Shown here: positions 33,025 through 41,460 of the stretch, one piece after another
Layout: every line of letters begins with the position of its first letter
Position numbering within the stretch: position 1 is the first letter of the stretch
Assembly (NCBI GenBank): GCA_016930275.1
Contig: JAFGHA010000234.1
Location: 1 to 43,282 of the forward strand
Source: Chitinispirillaceae bacterium
Lineage (GTDB): Bacteria > Fibrobacterota > Chitinivibrionia > Chitinivibrionales > Chitinispirillaceae
Reading direction: 5' to 3'
DNA length: 43,282 nt
Translations under genes and position numbers: made by a program
The notes under the pieces: generated by a model
Databases searched by the model: none
The model's input: the letters and a program-made list of their open reading frames with translations, nothing else
Told to the model about the DNA's origin: nothing

Positions 33025-33263
33025 ATATCACGAAGGTGCAACCTTGTTCCGACTATACCCTGAGTATAAAAACAGACGACGGCAGGACCGGTTTTTTTGA
33101 CGTCAAACCATATCTTCAGTGCGAAGCCTTCAATCCTCTGAGTCAATCCGGAGAATTTGATAAAATTTTCAACGGGGGCTATTTTATCGAATGGGCTTGC
33201 GGTGCCGACCTTTCCGCAGATACCATTGAAGCAAAAATGAGCGTTGAACACGAATCCGTTTAA
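33021..33263 (+). CDS. DUF2442-domain small protein
   Basis: The 80-residue protein matches DUF2442: NITKVQPCSDYTLSIKTDDGRTGFFDVKPYL, FDKIFNGGYFIEWACGADLSADTIEAKM. The fold is a small alpha/beta module with a possible DNA-binding role in predicted antitoxins. It starts with GTG overlapping the stop of the DUF4160 gene, so the two products are made together. Which partner would be toxin and which antidote cannot be told from sequence. No other defence gene is adjacent. Confidence 0.82.
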   Translation: MNITKVQPCSDYTLSIKTDDGRTGFFDVKPYLQCEAFNPLSQSGEFDKIFNGGYFIEWACGADLSADTIEAKMSVEHESV

Positions 33264-33406
33264 TCCGCAACCTTTTAAAGCTAAACCATTCCATCGACTC
33301 TGCCATAAAATGCTACCGTTCATTCCTGTTTTCCGTACCATTCCGGGACATACTCTTCAATCAGGTTCAAACCAACATTTCTGTTTCGTCCCGAATGCAT
33401 CGAATA

Positions 33407-33412
33407 TATAAT
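33407..33412 (+). promoter_or_regulatory. -10 element (TATAAT) before SPFH gene
   Basis: A consensus TATAAT lies 54 bases before the SPFH ATG in an AT-rich stretch. The -35 region at 17-base spacing (TTTCGT) is poor, so the site may need an activator or be incidental. Confidence 0.35.
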
Positions 33413-33466
33413 AACAGAAAACGGTCCGAATCGTCCACCCTTCAGCAAACGTGAAATGGGGCAATC

Positions 33467-34570
33467 ATGGGAATCATCGACAAAATCCGCGGCGAATTTA
33501 TCGACATTATCGAGTGGCAGGACACCACCCGCGACACGATCGTATGGCGGTTTCCCCGTTATAATAACGAGATTAAAATGGGTGCACAACTCACCGTCCG
33601 TGAATCACAGGTGGCCGTATTCATAAACAAAGGGAAAATCGCCGACATTTTCACCCCGGGGATGTACACCCTCCAGACCGACAACCTTCCGGTACTCTCC
33701 ACGCTCAGCGGATGGAAATACGGATTCGACAGTCCGTTTAAAGCGGATGTCTGCTTCGTGAGTACCCGTCAATTCACCGACCTGAAGTGGGGAACCCGCA
33801 ATCCAATAACCGTGGAGGACAAACGGTTCGGATTCATTGAACTGCGAGCGTTCGGCACCTATGCGTTCAGTGTCGCCGACGCGGGTCTTTTCATCCGGAA
33901 GATCGCCGCGACCAACGAACAGTTCTCGACCGATGGCATCACCGGTCAACTGCGCAGCCTCATCGTGACCAAACTGACCGATGCAATCGGGGAAGGCAAT
34001 ATTCCGGTGGAGAAGTTCGCCGCATCGATTGAAGAGCTCTCCGGAATCGCCCGTGAACGGCTCTCCCCGGACTTCAGAGCGTACGGGCTCGCTCTCGACC
34101 GGTTTCTCATCGAAAACATTTCGATGCCCGACGAACTCAAAAAGGAGATCTTCGAATACAGCAGACTCGAAAAGATCGACATGGAAAAACTCGCTCGGAT
34201 GAAGTCGGCGAAAAGTATCGAAAAAGCTGCGGAAAATCCGGGGGGCGTGGCCGGAGCGGGGGTCGGAATGGGTGTCGGTATCGGAATGGGAAACATGATG
34301 GGGAATATGTTCGGATCGCAGATGAACGGTGCACCCGCCATGCCTCCGCCGCTCCCGCCTGCAACGGAAACATCGTTCTATATTGCCGTCGGCGGCAAAC
34401 AGACCGGCCCCTTTCCGATTGAGCAACTTATTCCGCTGGTTGAGCAGAGGAAACTTACCCGTGAAACACTGGTGTGGAAACAGGGGATGGCGCAATGGAA
34501 CAAGGCGGGAAAGATTTCTGATCTCGGCATTCTGTTTTCGACGACGCCGCCGCCATTGCCAGGGGAATAA
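33467..34570 (+). CDS. SPFH-domain protein fused to GYF_2 domain
   Basis: The 367-residue protein has an SPFH (stomatin/prohibitin-like) domain at about 1-255 of the bacterial 'virion core protein' type: GIIDKIRGEFIDIIEW, ESQVAVFINKGKIADIFTPGMYTL, and the helical LSGIARERLSPDFRAYGLALDRFLIENISMP. A Gly/Met-rich linker (about 259-298) and a proline stretch lead to a GYF_2 (DUF4339) domain at about 304-353, FYIAVGGKQTGPFPIEQL...VWKQGMAQW. No signal peptide is present, so it acts at the inner face of the membrane or in the cytoplasm. Related proteins usually end in a zinc ribbon; here GYF_2 takes that place and may bind proline-rich partners, or its own PPPLPP segments. It stands alone. Confidence 0.85.
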   Translation: MGIIDKIRGEFIDIIEWQDTTRDTIVWRFPRYNNEIKMGAQLTVRESQVAVFINKGKIADIFTPGMYTLQTDNLPVLSTLSGWKYGFDSPFKADVCFVSTRQFTDLKWGTRNPITVEDKRFGFIELRAFGTYAFSVADAGLFIRKIAATNEQFSTDGITGQLRSLIVTKLTDAIGEGNIPVEKFAASIEELSGIARERLSPDFRAYGLALDRFLIENISMPDELKKEIFEYSRLEKIDMEKLARMKSAKSIEKAAENPGGVAGAGVGMGVGIGMGNMMGNMFGSQMNGAPAMPPPLPPATETSFYIAVGGKQTGPFPIEQLIPLVEQRKLTRETLVWKQGMAQWNKAGKISDLGILFSTTPPPLPGE

Positions 34571-34626
34571 ACCACCGGCTCCTGGGTGTGCCTCCTGCCG
34601 ATTCACTGGCTATGGGCACGATGCTC

Positions 34627-34658
34627 CTGCAGGGATGTTCAATTGAACGTCCCTACAG
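34627..34658. repeat. 32-base palindrome CTGCAGGGATGTTCAA / TTGAACGTCCCTACAG
   Basis: The two 16-base arms pair fully except one C-A mismatch and one G-T wobble, with no loop. It lies 57 bases after the SPFH gene and is followed by six A, so it would not terminate plus-strand transcription. The GGGA-GTTC/GAAC-TCCC core belongs to the same style as 26327-26347. Confidence 0.65.
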
Positions 34659-34759
34659 AAAAAACGCGATCGGTATTTCTGTAATTGATGTTCTTCCATG
34701 AAGTTTGACTGGATTATCAGATCATATTACAGTACCCCCTCCCCACCCCCTTCTCCCGG

Positions 34760-34788
34760 TTGCGCTCTATCTATGCGTAATCTATAAT
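34760..34788 (+). promoter_or_regulatory. Promoter of SLC12-like gene, leaderless placement
   Basis: TTGCGC (34760-34765) and consensus TATAAT (34783-34788) are separated by exactly 17 bases. Only seven bases separate TATAAT from the ATG at 34796, and no ribosome binding site is present, so the mRNA would begin at or beside the start codon. Confidence 0.6.
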
Positions 34789-34795
34789 TGAACTC

Positions 34796-37018
34796 ATGAC
34801 CACCCGCACCCCCTCTTCTGAGGCAGCAAAGTTCTCCACATTCGGGGGCGTCTTCACCCCGTCGATTCTCACCATTCTCGGCGTTATCATGTTCATGCGG
34901 GCGGGTTTTGTCCTCGGTCATGCGGGAATACTGAGCACACTCCTCATCCTCGGCATAAGCAAGCTGATTACCATTCTCACCGGGCTCTCGATTTCGGCGA
35001 TCGCCACCAATACCGATGTCAAGGGCGGCGGCGCATATTTTCTGATATCCCGCACCCTCGGACCGGAATTCGGCGGAACCATCGGGCTTGCATTGTATAT
35101 GGCTCAGACGCTGTCGGTCCCGTTCTACATCCTCGGGTTCACCGAGGCAGTCGTAACCACCGTACCGGTACTCAAACCCTGGTTCGCGGCGATTTCCTTT
35201 ATCACGATGGCCCTGATCTTTCTTGTGACCTTCAAGGGAGCCGACCTCGCGATCAAAGCGCAGTATTTCATCATGGGGATTCTCGGTATATCCATTCTCG
35301 CTTTCATGGGCGGCGGACTGCTTAAATTCGACCATGCAATGTTCGCCGTCAATTTCCGGCCACATCCCGACAGTGAATTTCAATTCTGGCCCCTCTTCGC
35401 CATTTACTTTCCCGCCGTGACCGGCATTATGGCAGGCGTCAATATGTCGGGAGATCTCAAAAATCCCTCAAAATCCATTCCACTCGGTACCTTCGCCGCC
35501 ATCGGGGTCGGGCTGCTCATTTACGGGGGGCAGATACTCATTTGCGGCGGTTCGGTCGCCAGAGAGGATCTCATCACCCGTCCGTACCAGAGCCTCATGA
35601 ACATGGTTCCCCTGCATCTGGGGATACTGGTTGCCTTCGGGGTATTCGCCGCCACGCTCTCAAGCGCACTCGGATCACTCCTCGGAGCGCCACGCATTCT
35701 CCAGTCACTCGGGAAGGACCGCCTGCTCACACCGGCGAATCCGTTCGCCGCCACCACCCGTTCAGGTGAACCGCGCCGGGCACTGCTGCTCACCACCGGC
35801 ATCAGCATCATCGTGCTCTACTTCGCCCGGGGCGGAGGTGAAGGCGGGGCTCTCAACGTGGTTGCCAGCGTAGTCACCATGCTGTTTTTATGGACGTACG
35901 GGATTACCAACCTTGCCGCATTCGTCGAGTCGTTCAGCCGCAATCCGTCGTTCCGTCCGCGGTTCAAGCTGTTTCACTGGTTTCCCGCACTGGTCGGTGC
36001 ACTCTCGTGTTTCGCGGTCGCCTTTCTGATCGATCCGGTCACGGCGCTCGGCGCGGTCGTCCTTATCGTGCTTCTGTTCATGTACGTGCGCCGTTACGTG
36101 AGCGCCTCCTCGTTCGGTGACGCACGGCACGGGTTCTACTACTCCCGCACCCGCGACAACCTCTTTACTCTTGCACAAATGCCGATTCACTCCAAAAACT
36201 GGCGTCCCACCATCATCGTATTTTCGGGCAATCCCAACAACCGTCTTACCCTGGTGCAGTATGCCGACTGGCTCGGCAGCGGCCGGGGTATTATCACGCT
36301 GGCCGGTATACTCACCGGTGATTTCGACCGCATGGTCGAACAGCGCAACCAGTACCTTTCCACCCTCCGAACCTTCATCAGAGACAACCGCATCCGTGCG
36401 TTTCCCGAAGTGCTGGTGGCACCGGATTTCGAACTCGGTCTCAATCAGTTTCTGCAGGTGACGTCGATAGGTCCCATCAAACCGAATGTCGCGCTGTTCG
36501 GTTGGACGTACGACGAAAACAGAATCGGCAGTTTCATACAGTCGATCCGTACCTCGACACAACTCGGTATGAGTACCCTGCTGTTGCACGATCACGGTCT
36601 CCCCCCGGCGAAAATCAAGAAACGAAGCATTGACATCTGGTGGCGGGGAAATAAAAACGGATCGTTGATGGTCATTCTCGCCTACCTGCTATCACTCAAC
36701 CGTACCTGGTCGGGGACGACCATAAGAATTCTCCGTCTGATTCCCGATGCGGCGCAGCACAACGCGACGCATGCGGAAATGCATTCGCTCATCGAAGCGT
36801 CGCGGATGAAAATCACCATTAAGATCATCATCAGCAGGGACCCGTTTCCGGAGCTTCTGCGTACATACTCCCGTGACGCCACCGCCATATTTCTCGGGTT
36901 TTCACTACCGACCGCGGAAAACGCACCGGTATTCCACCGCTCCTATAATGCACTGGTCAAAGGCCTCCCGACGACACTTCTTGTCCATTCAACCGGCGAA
37001 GCGGATCTCACCTCATGA
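34796..37018 (+). CDS. Cation-chloride cotransporter-like (SLC12/APC) permease
   Basis: The 740-residue protein resembles cation-chloride cotransporters of the amino acid-polyamine-cation superfamily. The opening KFSTFGGVFTPSILTILGVIMFMRAGFVLG is the hallmark of SLC12-like proteins, and GGGAYFLISRTLGPEFGG is the first unwound helix region. About twelve helices fill residues 20-430. The C-terminal 300 residues are soluble and include WRPTIIVFSGNPNNRLTLVQYADWLGSGRGI and RDATAIFLGFSLP, matching the cytosolic regulatory domain of these transporters. Predicted activity is electroneutral ion (K, Na, Cl) transport, but bacterial members are barely characterised and some move amino acids. It has a promoter placed for leaderless transcription and ends 38 bases from the convergent regulator gene. 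Confidence 0.85.
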   Translation: MTTRTPSSEAAKFSTFGGVFTPSILTILGVIMFMRAGFVLGHAGILSTLLILGISKLITILTGLSISAIATNTDVKGGGAYFLISRTLGPEFGGTIGLALYMAQTLSVPFYILGFTEAVVTTVPVLKPWFAAISFITMALIFLVTFKGADLAIKAQYFIMGILGISILAFMGGGLLKFDHAMFAVNFRPHPDSEFQFWPLFAIYFPAVTGIMAGVNMSGDLKNPSKSIPLGTFAAIGVGLLIYGGQILICGGSVAREDLITRPYQSLMNMVPLHLGILVAFGVFAATLSSALGSLLGAPRILQSLGKDRLLTPANPFAATTRSGEPRRALLLTTGISIIVLYFARGGGEGGALNVVASVVTMLFLWTYGITNLAAFVESFSRNPSFRPRFKLFHWFPALVGALSCFAVAFLIDPVTALGAVVLIVLLFMYVRRYVSASSFGDARHGFYYSRTRDNLFTLAQMPIHSKNWRPTIIVFSGNPNNRLTLVQYADWLGSGRGIITLAGILTGDFDRMVEQRNQYLSTLRTFIRDNRIRAFPEVLVAPDFELGLNQFLQVTSIGPIKPNVALFGWTYDENRIGSFIQSIRTSTQLGMSTLLLHDHGLPPAKIKKRSIDIWWRGNKNGSLMVILAYLLSLNRTWSGTTIRILRLIPDAAQHNATHAEMHSLIEASRMKITIKIIISRDPFPELLRTYSRDATAIFLGFSLPTAENAPVFHRSYNALVKGLPTTLLVHSTGEADLTS

Positions 37019-37056
37019 CCGAAATCAGGATGCAGCCCGATCAGTGCATACATCCG

Positions 37057-37449
37057 TCAAATAAGGTGAAGTTCCTTAAGCTGTGCGGTGAGCTTTGTTT
37101 TATCGATAGGCTTGACCAGGTATCCATCGCAAAGTTTCTCGTAGGCGGCACTGACGCTTTTCACATCATCGAGTGCCGTGGTCATGATTATTTTCATGCC
37201 TTCGGAGGAAACGGTCCCCCGCGCTTCTTCGAGACTGCGGATTTTTGCGAGCGCCTGATGCCCGTCCATCTCCGGCATCATGATATCCAGGCAGACAAGA
37301 TCGTACGATTCGCCGGCGGTGAAAGCCTTTTCCACTGCCATGACCGCTTCTTTTCCGTTAACCGCAACATGTACTTCTCCAAAACTTTTCAGCAGTTCCT
37401 GCAGAAGCAGCCTGCTGGTGAAATCATCCTCCACGACCAGTGTTTTCAT
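37057..37449 (-). CDS. Single-domain CheY-like response regulator
   Basis: The 130-residue protein is a free receiver domain. Key residues are all present: acid pair Glu7-Asp8-Asp9 (VVEDD), phospho-acceptor Asp55 (CLDIMMPEMDG), Thr90/91 (MTTALDD) and Lys113 (YLVKPID). No output domain follows, so it acts through protein contact, possibly as a phosphate sink or shuttle for the hybrid kinase encoded directly upstream, whose stop lies 12 bases before its ATG. AGGAAGG precedes the start. The MMPEMDGHQAL and FTAGESYDLV segments resemble receivers seen in multi-step phosphorelays. Confidence 0.93.
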   Translation of the reverse strand: MKTLVVEDDFTSRLLLQELLKSFGEVHVAVNGKEAVMAVEKAFTAGESYDLVCLDIMMPEMDGHQALAKIRSLEEARGTVSSEGMKIIMTTALDDVKSVSAAYEKLCDGYLVKPIDKTKLTAQLKELHLI

Positions 37450-37461
37450 GCGGTATCCTTC

Positions 37462-40400
37462 CTATAAGGGTTTTTCTATTTCTTTCATCAGTGTCACAAG
37501 TTCCCGCTCAAGTATCGCCACCTCCCCCCAGGCTGCAGTAACCTCCTCCGATGCCGCGATCCGCTCAATCCGTTTCGCCACCTCTGCGACCTTCGACGCG
37601 GCGATATTCAGCGAAGCGCCTTTGATCGAATGTGCGATCCGTTGGGATGCGACGATATCCGCTTCGGCAACCGCACCTTTCAACTTCTCTGCAAGTTCAG
37701 GTATTGTCCGGCAATAGGTGGCAAGCACTTTCTCAATCAGCGACGTATCCCCGTCCAGACGAAGAGCGAGTTTTTCCCGGTCGAATACCTGCCGCAACTC
37801 TTCCACGGAGAGGGCCGCCTGGCCGTCGATTTCACCCCCGGTATCCGAATTATGGTTTGTCCACTTGGCAATGAGTGCAAAGAGACGATGAGGGTCAATC
37901 GGTTTTGACAGATAATCATCCATCCCGGCAGCGAGACAACGGTCACGATCCCCCTGCATCGCATGCGCCGTCAGTGCGATTACCGGTACCGGTGCGGCGG
38001 AACTTCCCTGCTGCAGACGCCGTAACCGTCGTGTCGTTTCGAACCCGTCAATTCCCGGCATGCGGACATCCATCAGGACAACGGCATACTTCTTTTTACT
38101 GAATTCCTCAAGTGCGGCAAGGCCGTTATCGACCACCGTAACGGAATATCCCTTTCTCTGCAGAATATTCTGCACCACCTGCTGATTGGTGATGTTATCC
38201 TCCACCACGAGTATCCGGACCATACTACCGGGGGATCCGGAGATACGCGCCTGTTTCGGGCCGACCGTCTCTTCAGCCGGTGTCTGCTCGGATACGGTAT
38301 CACTCTCCGCGATCCCCAGCCGGATGGTAAACCAGAACTTCGATCCGGGCGTTCCTGCGGACATCGATACAGGAGAAACGACCCCGATCGCTCCGCCCAT
38401 CATCTCGACAAGCTGCTTCGATATGGCCAGCCCCAGGCCGGTACCTCCGTATTTCCTGGTCGTTGAAGCATCCACCTGGGAAAATTTATTAAAAAGCAAC
38501 TCCTGCTGCTCCTGCGGGATACCGATCCCGGTATCAGTCACCTCAAACCGCAACAGCACGGCATCTTCCGTCTCCGGAACCCTTTCGACTGAAATATCGA
38601 TTCCCCCGGTATCGGTGAATTTTATGGCATTGCCCACCAGATTGGAGATGATCTGCCGTATTCGGGCAGGATCCCCGGAAAGGGAGAGGGGAACGTTTTG
38701 CTCAATCGAACAGTGAAAATCCAGCCCTTTTTCCAGCGCCCTGAACCGGAACATTTCGGAGAGTTCCTCCATCAACCGTGATACATCGAATGCCTGTATC
38801 TCCAGATCCAGTTTTCCCGCTTCTATTTTGGAAAAATCAAGAATATCGTTGATGAGCACCAGCAGCGATTCACCGCTCGCTTTGATGATTTCGGCATATT
38901 TCCGTTGTTCATCAGTAAGCCCCGCATCGAGAAGAAGGACGGTCATCCCGATAACCCCGTTCATGGGGGTCCTGATCTCATGACTCATATTCGCCAGAAA
39001 TTCGCTTTTTGCCTTATTTGCGGCTTCGGCATGCGCTTTGAGCATATTCGCTCTGGCCGTCTGCTGTTCGAGAAGACGGTTGGCCAGCAGAAACTGTTCC
39101 TCCGCCTGCCGGCGCTCGGTTATGTCCTCGGCACTGCAGACGACATACTCGACCTTGCCGTGTTCATCGATTTTCGGGTACTTCCGGACCGACAGAAGTC
39201 TGCGCCTGCCGGTGGCATCCACTGCCCACTCCTCGAACGTCGTTGTCCTTGCCGAGAAGAAAACAACGTCGTTTTTTTTACACATGCGCCGTGCTACCTC
39301 ATCCGGAAAAAGATCGTAGATATTTTTCGCCGTCATCTCCTCCACCCGTTTCCCGTAAAACTCCGCATGCGCCCGGTTGACCGCTCCATAGGTATGATCA
39401 TCTATCAGGTACCATATCTGAGTTCTGATGGTATCGAGCAGCAGGCGCAGATCGGATTCATTGTGTTCCAGCGCCTGTCGTGTCGATCGCATGTCGGTAA
39501 TATCGATAAACGTCTCGAGCAGACAATGCCTGCCCGCATAGTCAAACGGCACCACCGATTTAAGTACCGGCACTTCGCCTTTTCCGGCCCGCAGCAGGAC
39601 GGTTTCTCTTTTATCAATAGTCATCTTCTGGTCGGTGATGGGACAGTTGCCCGCTTCGAACGGACAGATATACTTGTGACATACCTGCCCGACCATCGCT
39701 GCCGGATCGACTTCCGCCATGGTTCCCGCAAACCTGTTCGCCGATACGATCTTCTTTGTCGTACTGTCGACAATGATGATTCCCGCCTGCACCGAATCCA
39801 TCACCGCGAGCAACTCCCGGGAGTGACGGCAGTCAGCTTCGCGCAATTCCGCAAAATCCTTCTGGAGAACGGACAGGGATTCCCTCAGTACGCCAAGAGG
39901 ATTATCATCCGAGATATAAGAATCATCCTCACTGCCCGAATCATTCCACAGGAGTGATCCCAGCATGTTTTCAATCTCCTCGATTGCATCGGGAGATACG
40001 GTTATCGTCTCCCTTTTCCGGACCGGTTTTTCCCCTGCATCGGCGGCAATGGAGGAGAACGCCTCCTCAATCGAAGCGACGAAAACAAACCGCTGCTTCA
40101 CAAATGCCGCGAACAGACGAAGTGACGTCCGGATGAACCAGTCGGCACCGCAGATCAAGGTGACCTCGGGACGGCAATCGTACCGTGCATTCATCCGGTT
40201 GAGAAGAGCGGCGTATGTTTTTCGAGCGGCAACACTTACTTTCGGCAACCGTGAATAATCGGCGATTCTTATGAAACGTGTTCCCCGCAGCATTCCATCG
40301 TTATAGACACGGTCGAATACCGGTTCAGCCTCCTGCACGTCACGGGAGGTCATTTCCCCGGAGATCACCGATAAAAAAAGACATCCGGGAATAACCCCGT

Positions 40401-40503
40401 TCCGGCATTCTGAACCGGTTTCCCGGTTGCTATACGTCCAGGAGTCACGGAATTGAATATTTTTATAGGTGAGTGACCTATCCTTTTTTGCTGTTGTATC
40501 CAT
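37462..40503 (-). CDS. Hybrid sensor histidine kinase (2x PAS, HisKA, HATPase, REC, HPt)
   Basis: The 1013-residue cytoplasmic kinase has no transmembrane segment. Residues about 20-160 form an unassigned alpha/beta domain (VFDRVYNDGMLRGTRFIRI, VTLICGADWFIRTSLRLF) resembling a STAS-like or kinase-associated sensor. PAS domains lie near 230-340 and 345-465. The dimerisation box holds His508 (NMSHEIRTPMNG), the ATPase N box NLVGNAIKF (621-629), DTGIGIP (657-663) and GGTGLGL. A receiver follows with Asp812 and Lys867, then an HPt domain with His958 (IAHSIKGASLN). It is thus a complete internal phosphorelay. The first PAS has a Cys motif C-x4-C-P-x5-C-P (275, 280, 287). The regulator downstream is the probable output. 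Start is ATG 40503. Confidence 0.93.
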   Translation of the reverse strand: MDTTAKKDRSLTYKNIQFRDSWTYSNRETGSECRNGVIPGCLFLSVISGEMTSRDVQEAEPVFDRVYNDGMLRGTRFIRIADYSRLPKVSVAARKTYAALLNRMNARYDCRPEVTLICGADWFIRTSLRLFAAFVKQRFVFVASIEEAFSSIAADAGEKPVRKRETITVSPDAIEEIENMLGSLLWNDSGSEDDSYISDDNPLGVLRESLSVLQKDFAELREADCRHSRELLAVMDSVQAGIIIVDSTTKKIVSANRFAGTMAEVDPAAMVGQVCHKYICPFEAGNCPITDQKMTIDKRETVLLRAGKGEVPVLKSVVPFDYAGRHCLLETFIDITDMRSTRQALEHNESDLRLLLDTIRTQIWYLIDDHTYGAVNRAHAEFYGKRVEEMTAKNIYDLFPDEVARRMCKKNDVVFFSARTTTFEEWAVDATGRRRLLSVRKYPKIDEHGKVEYVVCSAEDITERRQAEEQFLLANRLLEQQTARANMLKAHAEAANKAKSEFLANMSHEIRTPMNGVIGMTVLLLDAGLTDEQRKYAEIIKASGESLLVLINDILDFSKIEAGKLDLEIQAFDVSRLMEELSEMFRFRALEKGLDFHCSIEQNVPLSLSGDPARIRQIISNLVGNAIKFTDTGGIDISVERVPETEDAVLLRFEVTDTGIGIPQEQQELLFNKFSQVDASTTRKYGGTGLGLAISKQLVEMMGGAIGVVSPVSMSAGTPGSKFWFTIRLGIAESDTVSEQTPAEETVGPKQARISGSPGSMVRILVVEDNITNQQVVQNILQRKGYSVTVVDNGLAALEEFSKKKYAVVLMDVRMPGIDGFETTRRLRRLQQGSSAAPVPVIALTAHAMQGDRDRCLAAGMDDYLSKPIDPHRLFALIAKWTNHNSDTGGEIDGQAALSVEELRQVFDREKLALRLDGDTSLIEKVLATYCRTIPELAEKLKGAVAEADIVASQRIAHSIKGASLNIAASKVAEVAKRIERIAASEEVTAAWGEVAILERELVTLMKEIEKPL

Positions 40504-40582
40504 ATCCGGTACATTTTACAACAGCACGGCAATCAGTGTCAATGTATCAAAACCAGACACCCCTATTATGCAGGAGTATGCG

Positions 40583-41032
40583 ATGATTCTTGATGACCTC
40601 TCAAACATGGTTCGCTATTCATGTCTGCACCGTCTTTTTCCCGTGGTGAGTGATTTTCTGTTCAGTCATGATGTTTCCGGTTTTGAACCCGGGACCGTTT
40701 CGATCGGCAACGGCATTTCTCTGATCACTTCGACCTGCTCAACCGATACCGGAATCGACCGGTACGCGGAGTGTCACCGCAAGTTCATCGATCTGCAGAT
40801 GGCTCTCGATGGCAGCGAAGAAATCGGCTTCGCACCCTGTTGCTTCTGCAGAACGGAACGGCGCTATGACGACCAGAAAGATCTTGAACTGGTGCAGGGC
40901 TCCATGGACCGGATTACCCTGCGGAAAAGTCTGTTTGTACTATTTTTTCCCGGTGATGCACATCTTCCGGGATTGGCACCGGGTGGGGTATGTGGAAACA
41001 TCAGAAAACTGGTCGTGAAGATTCCGGTGTGA
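40583..41032 (+). CDS. YhcH/YjgK/YiaL family protein
   Basis: The 149-residue protein belongs to the YhcH/YjgK/YiaL (DUF386) family of cupin-like proteins often linked to sialic acid or other sugar metabolism. Signatures are ECHRKFIDLQMALDGSEEIGFAP, a metal-binding His and Asp/Glu segment, and LFVLFFPGDAHLPGLAPG...RKLVVKIPV. The length is typical. The frame opens at 40469, but AGGAG at 40572-40576 lies six bases before ATG 40583, which also gives the usual N-terminus MILDDLSNM. No sugar catabolic genes are adjacent, so the physiological substrate is open. It runs divergently from the histidine kinase. Confidence 0.9.
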   Translation: MILDDLSNMVRYSCLHRLFPVVSDFLFSHDVSGFEPGTVSIGNGISLITSTCSTDTGIDRYAECHRKFIDLQMALDGSEEIGFAPCCFCRTERRYDDQKDLELVQGSMDRITLRKSLFVLFFPGDAHLPGLAPGGVCGNIRKLVVKIPV

Positions 41033-41460
41033 CTATTTCGCATAACATACTTACAATATGACAGTTGCAGCAGAAAGAGTGTTCTTTGCGCTACACCGAA
41101 ATTCTCATCGGATACCTCTCCCTTCGATGCATCGGAAATCATCATCGAATACCGGAGAGATAATGTGCAAATACCATGGGAAAACCGCTCTTCCGGCATA
41201 ACAAATTTGAATAAGTTGAACAGATCAGCATCATAATTAAACAGATACTGTATCAACGGCAGTACCTGTATTTAACTGAAAATACGGTGAATGTGTAGTA
41301 TATTTTATACTTAGTGTGAACGTCGTATTCAGTGTAAAACAGAATCACGCTTTTTACAGTGGATTCTCCGGAGCATTTTCCTATCACCCGCATTCCAGGA
41401 GGTGACCGGAGCGTTTCTATGTATATGTAGTCAATCATCCTGGAGAGGACAGCCATACCT
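41033..41460. other. Intergenic region before DUF362 gene
   Basis: Contains no convincing gene. The middle is AT-rich, with AGTATATTTTATACT (near 41297-41311), a short palindrome holding TATATT and TATACT hexamers that could be -10 elements of the DUF362 gene, though no clear -35 partner fits. GGAGAGG lies 12 bases before the ATG at 41461. A long minus-strand frame overlapping the YhcH gene looks like a shadow. Confidence 0.35.

Noticed and set aside
40864..41256. 130-codon minus-strand frame overlapping the YhcH gene end
   Set aside because: It is antisense to conserved YhcH sequence and no family or ribosome site is visible.
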